From contig NZ_CAIWTY010000088.1 in the NCBI RefSeq assembly GCF_903915725.1, forward strand, positions 1 through 64,000: a stretch of DNA of 64,000 nt. Reading direction: 5' to 3'. Numbering within the stretch: the stretch's first letter is position 1; every line of letters starts with the position of its first letter. This DNA comes from an uncultured Rhodopila sp. Lineage in GTDB: Bacteria > Pseudomonadota > Alphaproteobacteria > Acetobacterales > Acetobacteraceae. This document shows, one piece after another, positions 35,431-44,721 of this stretch. Position numbers and translations under genes: made by a program. The notes below the pieces were generated by a model that did no database searches, was not told the DNA's origin, and was given only the letters and a program-made list of their open reading frames with translations.

Positions 35431-35491
35431 GCGGGCACGTCGCCGTTGTCCCTCGTGTCACGCGCCCTGCCGCCTTCACAACCGTCAGCCG

Positions 35492-36148
35492 TCATAGCGT
35501 CCCCTTGTCCCAGATGTAGTAAAACCCGGGTTCCGTGCCCTCGCTTTGATGCATCCGGAACGACTTGTTTTCCGCCAGCAAACTCGCCACCGGCCCGAAC
35601 GCATCCTCGATATCGCCGAAACTCAGCGCGCCGGAGATGCAGTTGTTGACACAGAGCGGCGTCGCTTCCGGGTCCTGCCCCGGCACCAGGCCGCGTGCCG
35701 TGCCCGCATCGATTCGGCCGGCGCAGAAGGTGCACTTCGTGGCGACCCCGAGCGACTTGCCCTCGGCCCGCGCCGCCTCCGCCTCTGTCGGCTGTTGGCC
35801 GAAGGCGAAACCCGCTTCGCCGCCCACCAGGCTGCGGGCGTCATACGGACAGGCCATGATGCAATAGCTGCAGCCGATGCACAGGGAATAATCAACGGTA
35901 ACGATCCCGTCCGCCCGCTGCCGGGTCGCCGTGGACGGGCACACTTCCAGGCAGGGCGGATGCGCGCAGTGCTGACAGCCAACCGGCACGAACACCCGGT
36001 TGACGTTCGGATAGGTCCCCGTCTCCAGATCCAGCACCCGCCGCCACTGCACCCCTGGCGGCGTGCCATTGCCCTCCTTGCACGCCGCGGTGCAGGTCTG
36101 GCACCCGACGCAGCGCCTGAGGTCAGCCACCATGACATACCGGGTCAT
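35492..36148 (-). CDS. padC: Iron-sulfur subunit of phenylacetyl-CoA oxidoreductase (PadC)
   Basis: 218 residues from the ATG at 36148, which overlaps the padB stop by 4 bp. It is a DmsB-type electron-transfer subunit with four Cys clusters for [4Fe-4S] centres: CVGCQTCTAACK, CQHCAHPPCLEVCP, CIGCSYCIMACPYD and CTFC...CVNNC. It would pass electrons from PadB to the membrane subunit PadD. Its length is normal for the family. Confidence 0.88.
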   Translation of the reverse strand: MTRYVMVADLRRCVGCQTCTAACKEGNGTPPGVQWRRVLDLETGTYPNVNRVFVPVGCQHCAHPPCLEVCPSTATRQRADGIVTVDYSLCIGCSYCIMACPYDARSLVGGEAGFAFGQQPTEAEAARAEGKSLGVATKCTFCAGRIDAGTARGLVPGQDPEATPLCVNNCISGALSFGDIEDAFGPVASLLAENKSFRMHQSEGTEPGFYYIWDKGTL

Positions 36149-38874
36149 CGTGCACCCGCCTTGCGCACCGAGACGCGCACCACATCGGAGCCGGAGCCGG
36201 TGGCATCGGTCAGCGGCAGCGACATCGGTATGACGGTGTTCAACGACGGGAACGCCAGATCCTTGGCATACGGCGTCTTCCAGTGATCCCACTGCCCGGG
36301 CAGGACGACCGTGTCCGGCCGGCAGCCCTGCACCGGCTCCGCCCGTCCGGTCGTTACGCTGAGATGCGAACGAACCTCCACCCGGTCGCCGGCCTTGATG
36401 CCGAGCCGCGCCGCGGTCGCCGCGTTCATGATGACAGCACCGTGCCCGCGCATATTCCCGGCCACCTCGTTCATCAGCGGAATGCCGGCGTTGTTGCCGG
36501 TGGTATACTGCATCGACTTGGTGGTGATGCCCCACAGCGGATAGTCGTCCGGATCGCCGCCCTGGTCGCGCACCGATTGCGCCCAGCGCTCCGGCACATC
36601 GTGCCATTGCGGGATCGCGACATACTCGTCGAGCTGGCTGTCCCACCAATGGATGTCATGTTCATGTAGCCGCCGCCCGAGTTCCTCCCCGGTGCGCAGC
36701 AGACGTTCCTGATAGGGCAGCTCAAAGCGCAGCCCGAGCCGCACCATCGTCGGATACAGATACCAGTCCTCGCGCTTGAACGGCACGACGTAATGGCCAT
36801 GCTGCTTGAACCAGTCTAGGTCGCGAACCTCCGCCCCGCTGCTGAGTTCCGCCGTTGCCGCCTTGCAGACCGCGTTCCAGATCGTATCGACATCATGCAC
36901 TTCGTCCGTGGCGAGGCTGAAATCGTAGCCCTCACCCTTCAGCGGGGCCCAGGCCGCGCCCTTGTTGAGCGCTGCGTTGTAACGCTCCAGCAACCCGGCG
37001 CGGCGAGCGAGTTCGGTGGAGATCCAGGTGAAATCCCGCGCCTCGCCGCGCGGCGGGATCGCCGGCGCGCGCAGCGCCACGCCGCTGTGCTCCCAGTGCT
37101 GCTCGACGAACTTCGTGCCGCCGATACGGATCAATTGGGTGCTCTCCAGATCAGTCGCATCCGGCAGCAAAATGTCAGCCATGTGGTTCGTTTCGTCGTG
37201 TGTATAGGCGAAGGCGACGATAAACGGCATGCGCGCCATCGCCTGCGACAGTTCCGCGGTATTCCAGAACGAAATCGCCGGGTTGGTGCGGAAGGCAAAC
37301 CAGATCTCCGGCAAGGGCGGCTGCGGCCATTCCTTCGGCGCATCCTTGGCAAACATCCACGCCAGATGAGTCGGCCCCAATGCCTGCGCCCACGGCCCGT
37401 TCCCGACGATTGGCACCAGGGTGCGATGCGCATTGCGGCCGCCCGGCTTCGACAGCCAGGAGTTCCGCCCGGTCGGGTTGAAATTCGCATTCATAAAACC
37501 GTCTTCGCCCGGCTTGACGCTCATCAGGCGGTTTTCATGCGGCCGGTTGATTCGCACCGTCGTGCCCAGCGTGCCGCCCGGCACCTCCAGCGCGCCCACC
37601 AGCGTGGCGAGCATGGTGCGTGCCCAGCAGCATTCGTAAGCGCCCCAGCCGTTATTGACGGTCTTGCCGAGCGTCACCGCCACCGGACGGAACGGCAAAG
37701 TCTCACCGTCAATCTCGATCGTCTCACCGACGCAGGCGGCGTCCAGGTATTCGCGCGCGATGCGGCGGATGGTCTCTGCCGGAATGTCGCAGATCTTTGC
37801 CGCCCATTCGGGGGTGTACCCGCTGACGGCATCCGCCATCGCGGTAAAGGCCGTACGAGCCTCGACGTTATGGTAAGGGCGGCGCTCCTCGTCCGGACCC
37901 CGGGTCATTGCTTCAGCAACGATCGCGCGGCCTTCCAGGATAGGACGCACGCCATCCGTATCGAACGGAACCGGCGCGCCCGAAGCCTCATCCCAAACCA
38001 GCGGAGTCCCGGAGTCCGCATCACGCAAGTAATAACCATCGGGGCCAACCAGGTAAGGCGAGGCGGTGCGGTCGCGCAGGAACGGCAGATCAAGCGCACT
38101 GCGCGGATGTTCGAACAAAATCGTATGAACCAGCGACAACAAAAAAGCCGGATCCGTCTTCGGCCTGATCGGCAGCCACTCCGCCGAGCAAGCCCCCGTC
38201 GCCGACAAATGCGGCTCCACCTGAACTCGTTTCACCCCGCGAATCCGTGCATCGGCATGCCGCCGGACGGCGCAGACACCGCCCGAAACTTCGCCATTGA
38301 AGCCGCAGGAAATGATGTAACGGGTGTGCACGGTATCAGCGCAGACAGTAAATCCGCGATGCCAGAACTCACCGTAGAGATGTTCTGAATGCGTACACTT
38401 CACCCCCTGTCCCGAACCGAAACTATAGTCGATTGGCCCCCAGGCGGCCAGAAACGCCGGAAACGATCCCATGTAGCTCTGCGGCGTGCCGCCATGCCCG
38501 AACGTTGCGGCGACACGCGGCAACCCGGCCTCATCCAGCAACCCGCGCGCGCGGATATCGTTCAGCCGCGCAACGACGCTGTCGAGCGCCTCGTCCCACG
38601 AAATCGGCACGAACCCCGGGTCCTCGCCGCGCCCCTTGCGCGGATTGGTTCGTTTCATCGGCGTCAGCACGCGGTGCGGATTGTAGGTCTTCTGCACCAG
38701 CCCGAACGCCTTGACGCAGACGCGGCCGAGGCCTGGATGGATCGTTTCGGCAGCGTGGCAGGGATCGATGCGGGTGGCGACACCGTTCTCCACCCGCACC
38801 GTCATCAGGTCGGGCCCGGCGACGCAATTGTAGCAGAAGCTGGGAACTTCCTTGACGGTGTCTGCCGCTGCCAT
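36145..38874 (-). CDS. padB: Catalytic molybdopterin subunit of phenylacetyl-CoA:acceptor oxidoreductase (PadB)
   Basis: 909 residues of the DMSO-reductase superfamily. The N-terminal cluster site begins FCYNCVAGPDLM (C14, C17) and ends in RVCVKAFG (C53). The third Cys of the usual C-x2-C-x3-C is absent, with P21/D22 there instead. Cofactor-binding segments follow, and the C-terminal MopB domain includes NAATAARLGIKAGDRVEVRS. No twin-Arg signal is present, so the complex faces the cytoplasm. By homology it performs the four-electron alpha-oxidation of phenylacetyl-CoA towards phenylglyoxylate. Its start lies 50 bp after padJ. Confidence 0.85.
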   Translation of the reverse strand: MAAADTVKEVPSFCYNCVAGPDLMTVRVENGVATRIDPCHAAETIHPGLGRVCVKAFGLVQKTYNPHRVLTPMKRTNPRKGRGEDPGFVPISWDEALDSVVARLNDIRARGLLDEAGLPRVAATFGHGGTPQSYMGSFPAFLAAWGPIDYSFGSGQGVKCTHSEHLYGEFWHRGFTVCADTVHTRYIISCGFNGEVSGGVCAVRRHADARIRGVKRVQVEPHLSATGACSAEWLPIRPKTDPAFLLSLVHTILFEHPRSALDLPFLRDRTASPYLVGPDGYYLRDADSGTPLVWDEASGAPVPFDTDGVRPILEGRAIVAEAMTRGPDEERRPYHNVEARTAFTAMADAVSGYTPEWAAKICDIPAETIRRIAREYLDAACVGETIEIDGETLPFRPVAVTLGKTVNNGWGAYECCWARTMLATLVGALEVPGGTLGTTVRINRPHENRLMSVKPGEDGFMNANFNPTGRNSWLSKPGGRNAHRTLVPIVGNGPWAQALGPTHLAWMFAKDAPKEWPQPPLPEIWFAFRTNPAISFWNTAELSQAMARMPFIVAFAYTHDETNHMADILLPDATDLESTQLIRIGGTKFVEQHWEHSGVALRAPAIPPRGEARDFTWISTELARRAGLLERYNAALNKGAAWAPLKGEGYDFSLATDEVHDVDTIWNAVCKAATAELSSGAEVRDLDWFKQHGHYVVPFKREDWYLYPTMVRLGLRFELPYQERLLRTGEELGRRLHEHDIHWWDSQLDEYVAIPQWHDVPERWAQSVRDQGGDPDDYPLWGITTKSMQYTTGNNAGIPLMNEVAGNMRGHGAVIMNAATAARLGIKAGDRVEVRSHLSVTTGRAEPVQGCRPDTVVLPGQWDHWKTPYAKDLAFPSLNTVIPMSLPLTDATGSGSDVVRVSVRKAGAR

Positions 38875-38924
38875 GACCGTGCTCCCTATTGGTGCGGGCT
38901 AGCGAATCCCGCCAAACACACCCC

Positions 38925-41714
38925 TCACGCCTTCCGCCGCAGATCGCGGACGCGGATCGCTTTACCCAGCGACCGCGGCAACGCGCCGAACTCCCGCACC
39001 AACACCCCCGCGGTGATGCCAATCAGCGACTTGATGCGGTGGCCGATCTCCGCTTCGAGGTCGGGGTAGAGGGATGGATCGATGACCGGGTCCGCCTCCA
39101 CCTCGACCGTCATGCGGTCCATCGTGCCCTGCGTCTCCAGCACCAACTGGTAATGCGGGCTGACCCCCGGCACATCGACCAGCGCCGCCTCCACCTGCGT
39201 CGGGTAAACGTTCACCCCGCGCAGGATGATCATGTCGTCGCTGCGCCCGGTGATCCGCATGATCCGCACATGGCTGCGCCCGCAGGCGCAGGGCGCGCGC
39301 TCCAGACGCGAGATGTCGCGCGTCCGGTAACGGATCATCGGCAGCGCTTCCTTGGTCAGCGTGGTAATGACCAGTTCCCCGGCCGAACCGTCCAGCAGCC
39401 GCGCACCGGTCTCGGCATCCACGGTCTCGAAGACGAAATGATCCTCCCAGCCGTGCAGCCCGGCATTCGCCTCGCATTCGACCGCAACGCCCGGCCCGAG
39501 CACTTCGGACAGGCCGTAGGTATCGCGCGCAACGATTCCGAGGCGGGACTGAAGCTCCGCCCGCATCCCATCCGACCAGGGTTCGGCGCCGAACATGCCC
39601 AGCCGCAACGGTCCACCGCGCAGATCGACGCCCTCCCGCTCGGCCACCTCGGCGATGTTCAGCGCGTAGGACGGCGTAGCGCACAGCACGTTGGCGCCGA
39701 AATCGCGCAGCAGGACGATCTGCCGCTCGGTGCCGCCGCCGGAGGCGGGCACGACCGTGGCGCCGAGGCGCTCGACCCCGTCGTGGAAACCCAGGCCGCC
39801 GGTGAACAGGCCATAGCCGTAAGCGTTATGAATCAGGTCGTCCGGCCGCGCCCCGCCGGTGGCGAGGCAGCGGGCCACTAGGTCCGCCCAGGTGTCGAGG
39901 TCGCCGCGGGTGTAGCCGACGACAGTGGGCTGGCCGGTGGTGCCCGACGACGCGTGCAGGCGCAGGATCTGCGTGCGCGGCACAGCGAACAGGCCGAACG
40001 GATAGAAGTCGCGCAGATCGGATTTCAGGCTGAACGGGAAGATGGCGAGATCGTCGAGCGAGCGCAGGTCCTCCGGTCGCACCCCGGCCGCATCGCATTT
40101 CGCCCGGTAAGGGGCGACGTTGTCGTAGGTGCGGCGGACGATCGCACGCAGACGTTCGAGTTGCAGCGCCGACAGCGCGTCGCGCGACATGGTCTCGATG
40201 TCGGGCTGGAATCGGTAGGGGGGTGTGATGATGGCGGCCGCCGGCATCGTTTCCTCCACGTCATGGGTCTGCTTGTTCGAAGCGCCTTCGGCAGCACCTT
40301 CTGCCACCGTGTCATGGCCGGGCTTGGGCCGGCCACCCACGACTTGCGGTGTATCAGGCGGCAAAGTCGTGGATGGCCGGGCCAAGCCCGGCCATGACAC
40401 AGCAGGGGACACCCCCGCATAACGCGTCAACGCAACCAGCCGTTCATCCACATGCGTTTGAATCGTCACGATTTCCTCCGCCGACAGATGCCGATACTTG
40501 CCAATTCCCGACAAATAGTCCGTCACCGGCCGGGGACGATCGACCGGACGCGTGAAGCGGATGCCGTCGCCCGGGAAGAATTCCCACAACGGATGAAAAT
40601 TCGTCTCGACGCCTAACCGCGCGACCTCCGTCGTCATCGCCGTCGGGAACCGCCAGCCGGACGGGCATGGTGCATACACATGCAGATACGCGAACCCGCT
40701 CCGCGACACCTCGATCGCCTTCTCCAGCTTGGCGTAGTAATCCTCAAGAAACGCTGTCGAGGCCGTGGCGACATAGGCCGGATTGTGCATCATCATCACC
40801 AGCGGCAGGTTCTTCGCCTCCTCCTGCTTGCCATGCAGCGCGGGGCCGACGGGCGTGGTGGAAGTCCAGGACCCGAGCGGCGTGCTGCCGGAGGCCTGCA
40901 TGCCGGTGTTCATGTAGCCTTCGTTGTCAACGCAGATGAACAGGATCGGATCATTGCGCGACGCCGCGCCGGACAGCGACTGAAACCCCGCATCCGCGGT
41001 GCCGCCGTCGCCCGCCAGCGCCAGGGCGGTCACCTGCCGCCCCTGCCGGCGGAACTGCCGCTGCATACCCGCCAGCATCGACGCCGTATTGGTCAGCAAC
41101 GGATGAAATATTGGCACCTTCGCCCCGGTGCGGCCGTTATAGCCGACGGTACCCATGCCGGGGATGCAGCCGGGCGGCGCCGCGACCACCACCTCGGGGC
41201 CGACTTTGCGCAACGTGTGGCGGATCAGCAGTTCGGAGTGACAGCCCTGGCAGGCGGCGAGCCCGGGGACGAACAAATCCTCCCGCGCGCCGTGGGTGTT
41301 GTAGAGGTCGCCGGCGGTGCGCCAGCCGAGCGCCCCGGTCGGGCAGGCCCGCACGCAGGCCGGATCACCATCGCAGGTGTCGCACTTGGCGACGTGTCCC
41401 GCCGCAGCCTCATAGGTGATGCCGCCATAGGCGCAGCCGGCGGTACACAGCAGGCAGTCGACGCAGCGCTGGTCGTCCCATTCCACCACGCCGGAAGCCG
41501 GGTTTTTCGAAAGCGCCCCAGCCGGGCAAACCGTTGCGCACTCGGGCGATCCGCATTGCCGGCACAGCGCCAGTTCCGCGACCGAACCGTCCGGCAGAGC
41601 CGGCAGGATGCGCAGCCGGGGCTGCGATTTCGCTTCGGCGCAGACAGACACGCAGTCGCCGCAGCCATCGCAGAGAGCGCCGCGGAAGGAGATGGTATTG
41701 AAGCCGAAGCCCAT
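38925..41714 (-). CDS. padI-padJ: Single open frame joining phenylglyoxylate dehydrogenase beta subunit (PadI) to phenylacetate-CoA ligase (PadJ)
   Basis: 929 residues. Residues 1-435 are PadI: a ferredoxin-like N terminus (C15, C18, C21, C25 and further Cys clusters), then a thiamine-diphosphate domain (GDGGTADAGF...NEGYMNTGMQ). Residues 439-469 are translated from a 92-bp palindromic repeat (40309-40400). Residues 490-929 are PadJ, an AMP-forming phenylacetate-CoA ligase with LHASSGTTGQPTVVGYT, NAYGYGLFTGG and YRTRDISRLE. A GGAGG lies five bases before an internal ATG at 40247, so PadJ can also be made alone (440 residues). These subunits are separate proteins in characterised pad clusters. 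Whether a full fusion is stable, processed or rare is unknown. Confidence 0.85.
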   Translation of the reverse strand: MGFGFNTISFRGALCDGCGDCVSVCAEAKSQPRLRILPALPDGSVAELALCRQCGSPECATVCPAGALSKNPASGVVEWDDQRCVDCLLCTAGCAYGGITYEAAAGHVAKCDTCDGDPACVRACPTGALGWRTAGDLYNTHGAREDLFVPGLAACQGCHSELLIRHTLRKVGPEVVVAAPPGCIPGMGTVGYNGRTGAKVPIFHPLLTNTASMLAGMQRQFRRQGRQVTALALAGDGGTADAGFQSLSGAASRNDPILFICVDNEGYMNTGMQASGSTPLGSWTSTTPVGPALHGKQEEAKNLPLVMMMHNPAYVATASTAFLEDYYAKLEKAIEVSRSGFAYLHVYAPCPSGWRFPTAMTTEVARLGVETNFHPLWEFFPGDGIRFTRPVDRPRPVTDYLSGIGKYRHLSAEEIVTIQTHVDERLVALTRYAGVSPAVSWPGLARPSTTLPPDTPQVVGGRPKPGHDTVAEGAAEGASNKQTHDVEETMPAAAIITPPYRFQPDIETMSRDALSALQLERLRAIVRRTYDNVAPYRAKCDAAGVRPEDLRSLDDLAIFPFSLKSDLRDFYPFGLFAVPRTQILRLHASSGTTGQPTVVGYTRGDLDTWADLVARCLATGGARPDDLIHNAYGYGLFTGGLGFHDGVERLGATVVPASGGGTERQIVLLRDFGANVLCATPSYALNIAEVAEREGVDLRGGPLRLGMFGAEPWSDGMRAELQSRLGIVARDTYGLSEVLGPGVAVECEANAGLHGWEDHFVFETVDAETGARLLDGSAGELVITTLTKEALPMIRYRTRDISRLERAPCACGRSHVRIMRITGRSDDMIILRGVNVYPTQVEAALVDVPGVSPHYQLVLETQGTMDRMTVEVEADPVIDPSLYPDLEAEIGHRIKSLIGITAGVLVREFGALPRSLGKAIRVRDLRRKA
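40253..40257 (-). promoter_or_regulatory. padJ: Internal Shine-Dalgarno for padJ
   Basis: GGAGG on the minus strand, five bases before the ATG at 40247 where PadJ homology begins (MPAAAIITPP). It sits after the repeat-encoded linker and probably predates the fusion. It allows PadJ to be translated separately. Confidence 0.6.
40309..40400. repeat. 92-bp palindromic repeat, copy 2, inside the padI-padJ frame
   Basis: GTGTCATGGCCGG to CCGGCCATGACAC, with inner arms ACCCACGACTT and AAAGTCGTGGAT. Same length and orientation as the copies at 20418 and 41819. It is translated without a stop as part of the PadI-PadJ linker (PGLARPSTT...GRPKPGHDT). Confidence 0.92.
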
Positions 41715-41818
41715 CGGCGTGTCTCCCCTTTGCGTCTATTTAGCGGCGGTGGCGGGGGGCTGCGCCCCCAAGTGCCGGCCCTGGTGGCGACCTACCTGTC
41801 GCCCGGGGTGTCGCCCCC

Positions 41819-41910
41819 GTGTCATGGCCGGCCTCGGCCCGGCCATCCACGATTTGCGGTGCTGGTCGTGGCAAAGTCGTGGATGGCCGGGCCAAGCCCG
41901 GCCATGACAC
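41819..41910. repeat. 92-bp palindromic repeat, copy 3, between padH and padI
   Basis: Same ends and inner arms as copies 1 and 2, with minor changes (ATCCACGATTT). It fills much of the 231-bp gap between padH and padI, the only large gap inside the pad cluster. A GGGGGCTGCGCCCCC hairpin lies nearby at about 41755. Confidence 0.92.
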
Positions 41911-41945
41911 ATGGGAAATGCCGGTGCCGTGCATGGGTGCTCCCC

Positions 41946-43208
41946 CTACCGCCAAAGCCGCGACATCAGCATCCGCGCGGTCTCGCAGGGCTGCTCGACA
42001 AATCGTTGCTTGACCGCGCCGAGATCGACCTGGCGCACGATCAGTTCGCACAAGATCCCCGCGTCGACCGTCAGGTTCACCGCGGCCAACCCAAGCAACC
42101 GGCCATCCTTTAGCGCGATGCGACAGTAGCTGCCGGCGGCGGGATCGCGCCGCGTGACGACCTCCGCCGCTTCAGGCGATTCGCCGGCAACACCGCTGCC
42201 AACCGAAATCGCCGATTGGCCGAAGAAACAATACGTGTTCCTCGGCACGCTGCCGCGATACGGCGTCAACGCCGCGTCGCCCGCCATCGCCATCCCGGCC
42301 GTGCGGCCCTGTGCGACGGCCTCCGGCAAGATCCCGGCAACCGCAGTGCCGGGACCCGGGAAGCACGGCGCCTCCGCGACGTCGCCGGCCGCCCAGACCG
42401 AATCAGCGCTGGTGCGCATCGTCGCATCGACCAGGATGCCGCGGCCGGTGGCGATGCCGGAGCCGGCGAGGTAGCCGAACGCCGCCCGCACCCCCGTCGC
42501 AACCAGCAGCAAATCGGCGTCCAATTCTGCCCCGTCGTCGAGCGTCAGCCCGCAGCCCGCGCCGTCCGGGGTGACCGAGACCGCCGTGCGGCCGCAACGG
42601 AACGCGACGCCATGCGCCATGAAACTGCGTTCGATGTGCCCGGCCGCCTCGGGATCAAAATAGCTCGGCAGCACTTGGTGACACGGCTCAATAACGGTCA
42701 CCGCGACTCCCGCCGCGGCGAGGTTTTCCGCCGCGTGCATGCCAATCAGGCCGGCGCCGAGCACCACGGCGCGGCGAGCGGTGCCGATGGCGTCGCGCAG
42801 TGCCAGGCTGTCGTCCAGGGAGCGCAACCGATAGGACCGCACCGTATCCAGACCGGCGATAGGCGGCACCGACGGCGAAGCGCCGGTCGCCAGCAGCAGC
42901 TTGCCGTATTGCCAGCGCGTGCCGTCGTCTAACGCAACGGTTTTGGCCTCGGGCTGCACCGACGCCACCGTCGCCTCCCGCTGCAACCGCACGCGCTGCT
43001 CCGCGAAGAAAGCCTCGTTGCGTAGCGTCACCTTACCCGCAGCCGATCGGCCTGAAACCACATAAGGCAGCAGCGTCGGCGAATACGGCAAATGCCGTTC
43101 GGCTGTGAGCACCGTCAGCGAAGAGTCGGGATCTTGCAGGCGAATGGCGGAGATCGCCTCCAACGCCGCGTGCGAACTGCCGACGATCAAATAGTCGGTC
43201 GCGTTCAT
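41946..43208 (-). CDS. padH: Flavoprotein NAD(H) oxidoreductase subunit of phenylglyoxylate dehydrogenase (PadH)
   Basis: 420 residues of pyridine-nucleotide-disulfide-oxidoreductase type. FAD site YLIVGSSHAALEAISAIR, NAD site AVVLGAGLIGMHAAENLAAAG, and SVWAAGDVAEAP for the second FAD contact. No redox-active CxxC is seen. It corresponds to the epsilon subunit that couples phenylglyoxylate oxidation to NAD+. Its start overlaps the padG stop by 4 bp. Confidence 0.85.
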   Translation of the reverse strand: MNATDYLIVGSSHAALEAISAIRLQDPDSSLTVLTAERHLPYSPTLLPYVVSGRSAAGKVTLRNEAFFAEQRVRLQREATVASVQPEAKTVALDDGTRWQYGKLLLATGASPSVPPIAGLDTVRSYRLRSLDDSLALRDAIGTARRAVVLGAGLIGMHAAENLAAAGVAVTVIEPCHQVLPSYFDPEAAGHIERSFMAHGVAFRCGRTAVSVTPDGAGCGLTLDDGAELDADLLLVATGVRAAFGYLAGSGIATGRGILVDATMRTSADSVWAAGDVAEAPCFPGPGTAVAGILPEAVAQGRTAGMAMAGDAALTPYRGSVPRNTYCFFGQSAISVGSGVAGESPEAAEVVTRRDPAAGSYCRIALKDGRLLGLAAVNLTVDAGILCELIVRQVDLGAVKQRFVEQPCETARMLMSRLWR

Positions 43209-44440
43209 CGCCCTGCCCCTTCCGCACGCGCATTGAGCCAGTTCGTTTCCGGTGTTGCCGGACTTGGCCCGGCTTCCAGCGCCCGCAGCGTGCCATCTAT
43301 AACTTGGTCAAAATGTTCTTCTGTCAGATCGGCTCCCGCCAGGCCGCCGATGAACGACAACACAGGGATCGTCCGGCCGGTGCGGTACAGCGCGCCAAGA
43401 ACCTCCTGGGCGACCGGCCCGCAGTTCCAGCCGAACGACACCGAGCGATCGACCACGCCGAGCGCCCGCACCTTGGCCGCCGCATGTACAAATGCCTCGA
43501 CCGGGAACGGGCGGAAGGTCTTGATGCGGATGACCCCGGCTACAATGCCTCGCTCGCGCGCTGCGTCCACCGCGTCCTTGGCGGCGCCGCTCATGCTGCC
43601 GATGGTGACGATGGCGATGTCGGCGCCGTCCAGCCGGTATTCCTCCACCAGCGGCGCATACCGCCGGCCGAACGCCGCCGCCCATTCCGCATGCACATCG
43701 GCAATCACGCGCAGCGCCGCCTGCATGCCGCGGCACTGGCTCTGCCGGTACGCGGCGAACACCGCCGCGCCCTCGGCATCGGCGCCGCCGGTCAGCGGAT
43801 CGACCGCCATCGGCCGATCGGGGTCGAGCGGGGTGTGCCAGTTGACGTTCTTCGGCCCGAGGAAGGCGTCCACCGCCGGCTGCTCCGGTATCTCCACCCG
43901 GGTAACGCCATAGGACAAATAATTGCCGTCGTGGTTGACGTTGACCGGCAGCATCACCTCGGGGTGCTCGGCGATGCGGTAGGCCATGATGACGGTATCC
44001 AGCACCTCCTGCGCGGATTCGCAGAACATGTGGATCCAGCCGGCGTCACGCACCGTCATGACGTCCTGCTGGCCGCCCCAGACGCATTGCGGGCTGAGCA
44101 TGTCGCGGTTGACCAGCGAGGCGACCATCGGCAACCGCAGCCCGGGGGTGCGGATATAAGGCTCGAACATGAAAGCGAGGCCGGGGCCGCAGGTCGCGGT
44201 GTAGGTGCGCGCTCCCGCCAGGCAGGCGCCCTGTAGCGCCGACAGCACGCTGTGCTCGCCTTCCAGGTTCATCAGTTCGGCGTCGAGCGTGCCCTCGGCG
44301 ATGAACTTCGACAAGTATTCAACCAACGACGACTGCGGCGTGATCGGGTAAACCGCCACCACATCGGGACGGGACAACTTAACGCCGATGGCGGCAGCCT
44401 CGTTGCCATCGCAAACGGCAATCCGCGACATGTTGTTCAT
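43205..44440 (-). CDS. padG: Phenylglyoxylate dehydrogenase alpha subunit (PadG)
   Basis: 411 residues of the pyruvate:ferredoxin oxidoreductase alpha type. It starts MNNMSRIAVCDGNEAAAIG, with VVAVYPITPQSSLVEYLSK (pyrimidine-binding region), NLEGEHSVLSALQGACLAGA and TYTATCGPGLAFM. Together with PadI it forms the thiamine-dependent core that decarboxylates phenylglyoxylate to benzoyl-CoA. It overlaps padF and padH by 4 bp at each end. Confidence 0.87.
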   Translation of the reverse strand: MNNMSRIAVCDGNEAAAIGVKLSRPDVVAVYPITPQSSLVEYLSKFIAEGTLDAELMNLEGEHSVLSALQGACLAGARTYTATCGPGLAFMFEPYIRTPGLRLPMVASLVNRDMLSPQCVWGGQQDVMTVRDAGWIHMFCESAQEVLDTVIMAYRIAEHPEVMLPVNVNHDGNYLSYGVTRVEIPEQPAVDAFLGPKNVNWHTPLDPDRPMAVDPLTGGADAEGAAVFAAYRQSQCRGMQAALRVIADVHAEWAAAFGRRYAPLVEEYRLDGADIAIVTIGSMSGAAKDAVDAARERGIVAGVIRIKTFRPFPVEAFVHAAAKVRALGVVDRSVSFGWNCGPVAQEVLGALYRTGRTIPVLSFIGGLAGADLTEEHFDQVIDGTLRALEAGPSPATPETNWLNARAEGAGR

Positions 44441-44721
44441 GCCGCCGCCTCCTCGACCATGCTGATCGCGCGGTGCGGGCATTCCTGCGCGCAGATGCCG
44501 CAGCCCTTGCAGGCGGCGAGGTCGATGTCGAACCAGGCGGCTTTTTCGACCACGCACTGCACCGGACAGTACAGCCAGCAGACCGCGCATTTGACGCAGC
44601 GGTCGCGCGCCACCACCGGGCGCATCGCCCGCCAGTCGCCCGCCAGCATTTCGCTTAAGACCGTCGCGACCGGGCTGAGATCAGCCGGCACGGAGGACAT
44701 GTCGGGGCGCGGGCGGCTCAT
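44437..44721 (-). CDS. padF: Ferredoxin-like delta subunit of phenylglyoxylate dehydrogenase (PadF)
   Basis: 94 residues with two [4Fe-4S] motifs: CVKCAVCWLYCP and CKGCGICAQECP. It is the delta subunit that wires the thiamine core to the other iron-sulfur centres. It overlaps both padE and padG by 4 bp. Confidence 0.87.
   Translation of the reverse strand: MSRPRPDMSSVPADLSPVATVLSEMLAGDWRAMRPVVARDRCVKCAVCWLYCPVQCVVEKAAWFDIDLAACKGCGICAQECPHRAISMVEEAAA

Noticed and set aside
36895-38388. Plus-strand frame antisense to padB
   Set aside because: Shadow of a strongly supported gene; low-complexity Arg/His composition.
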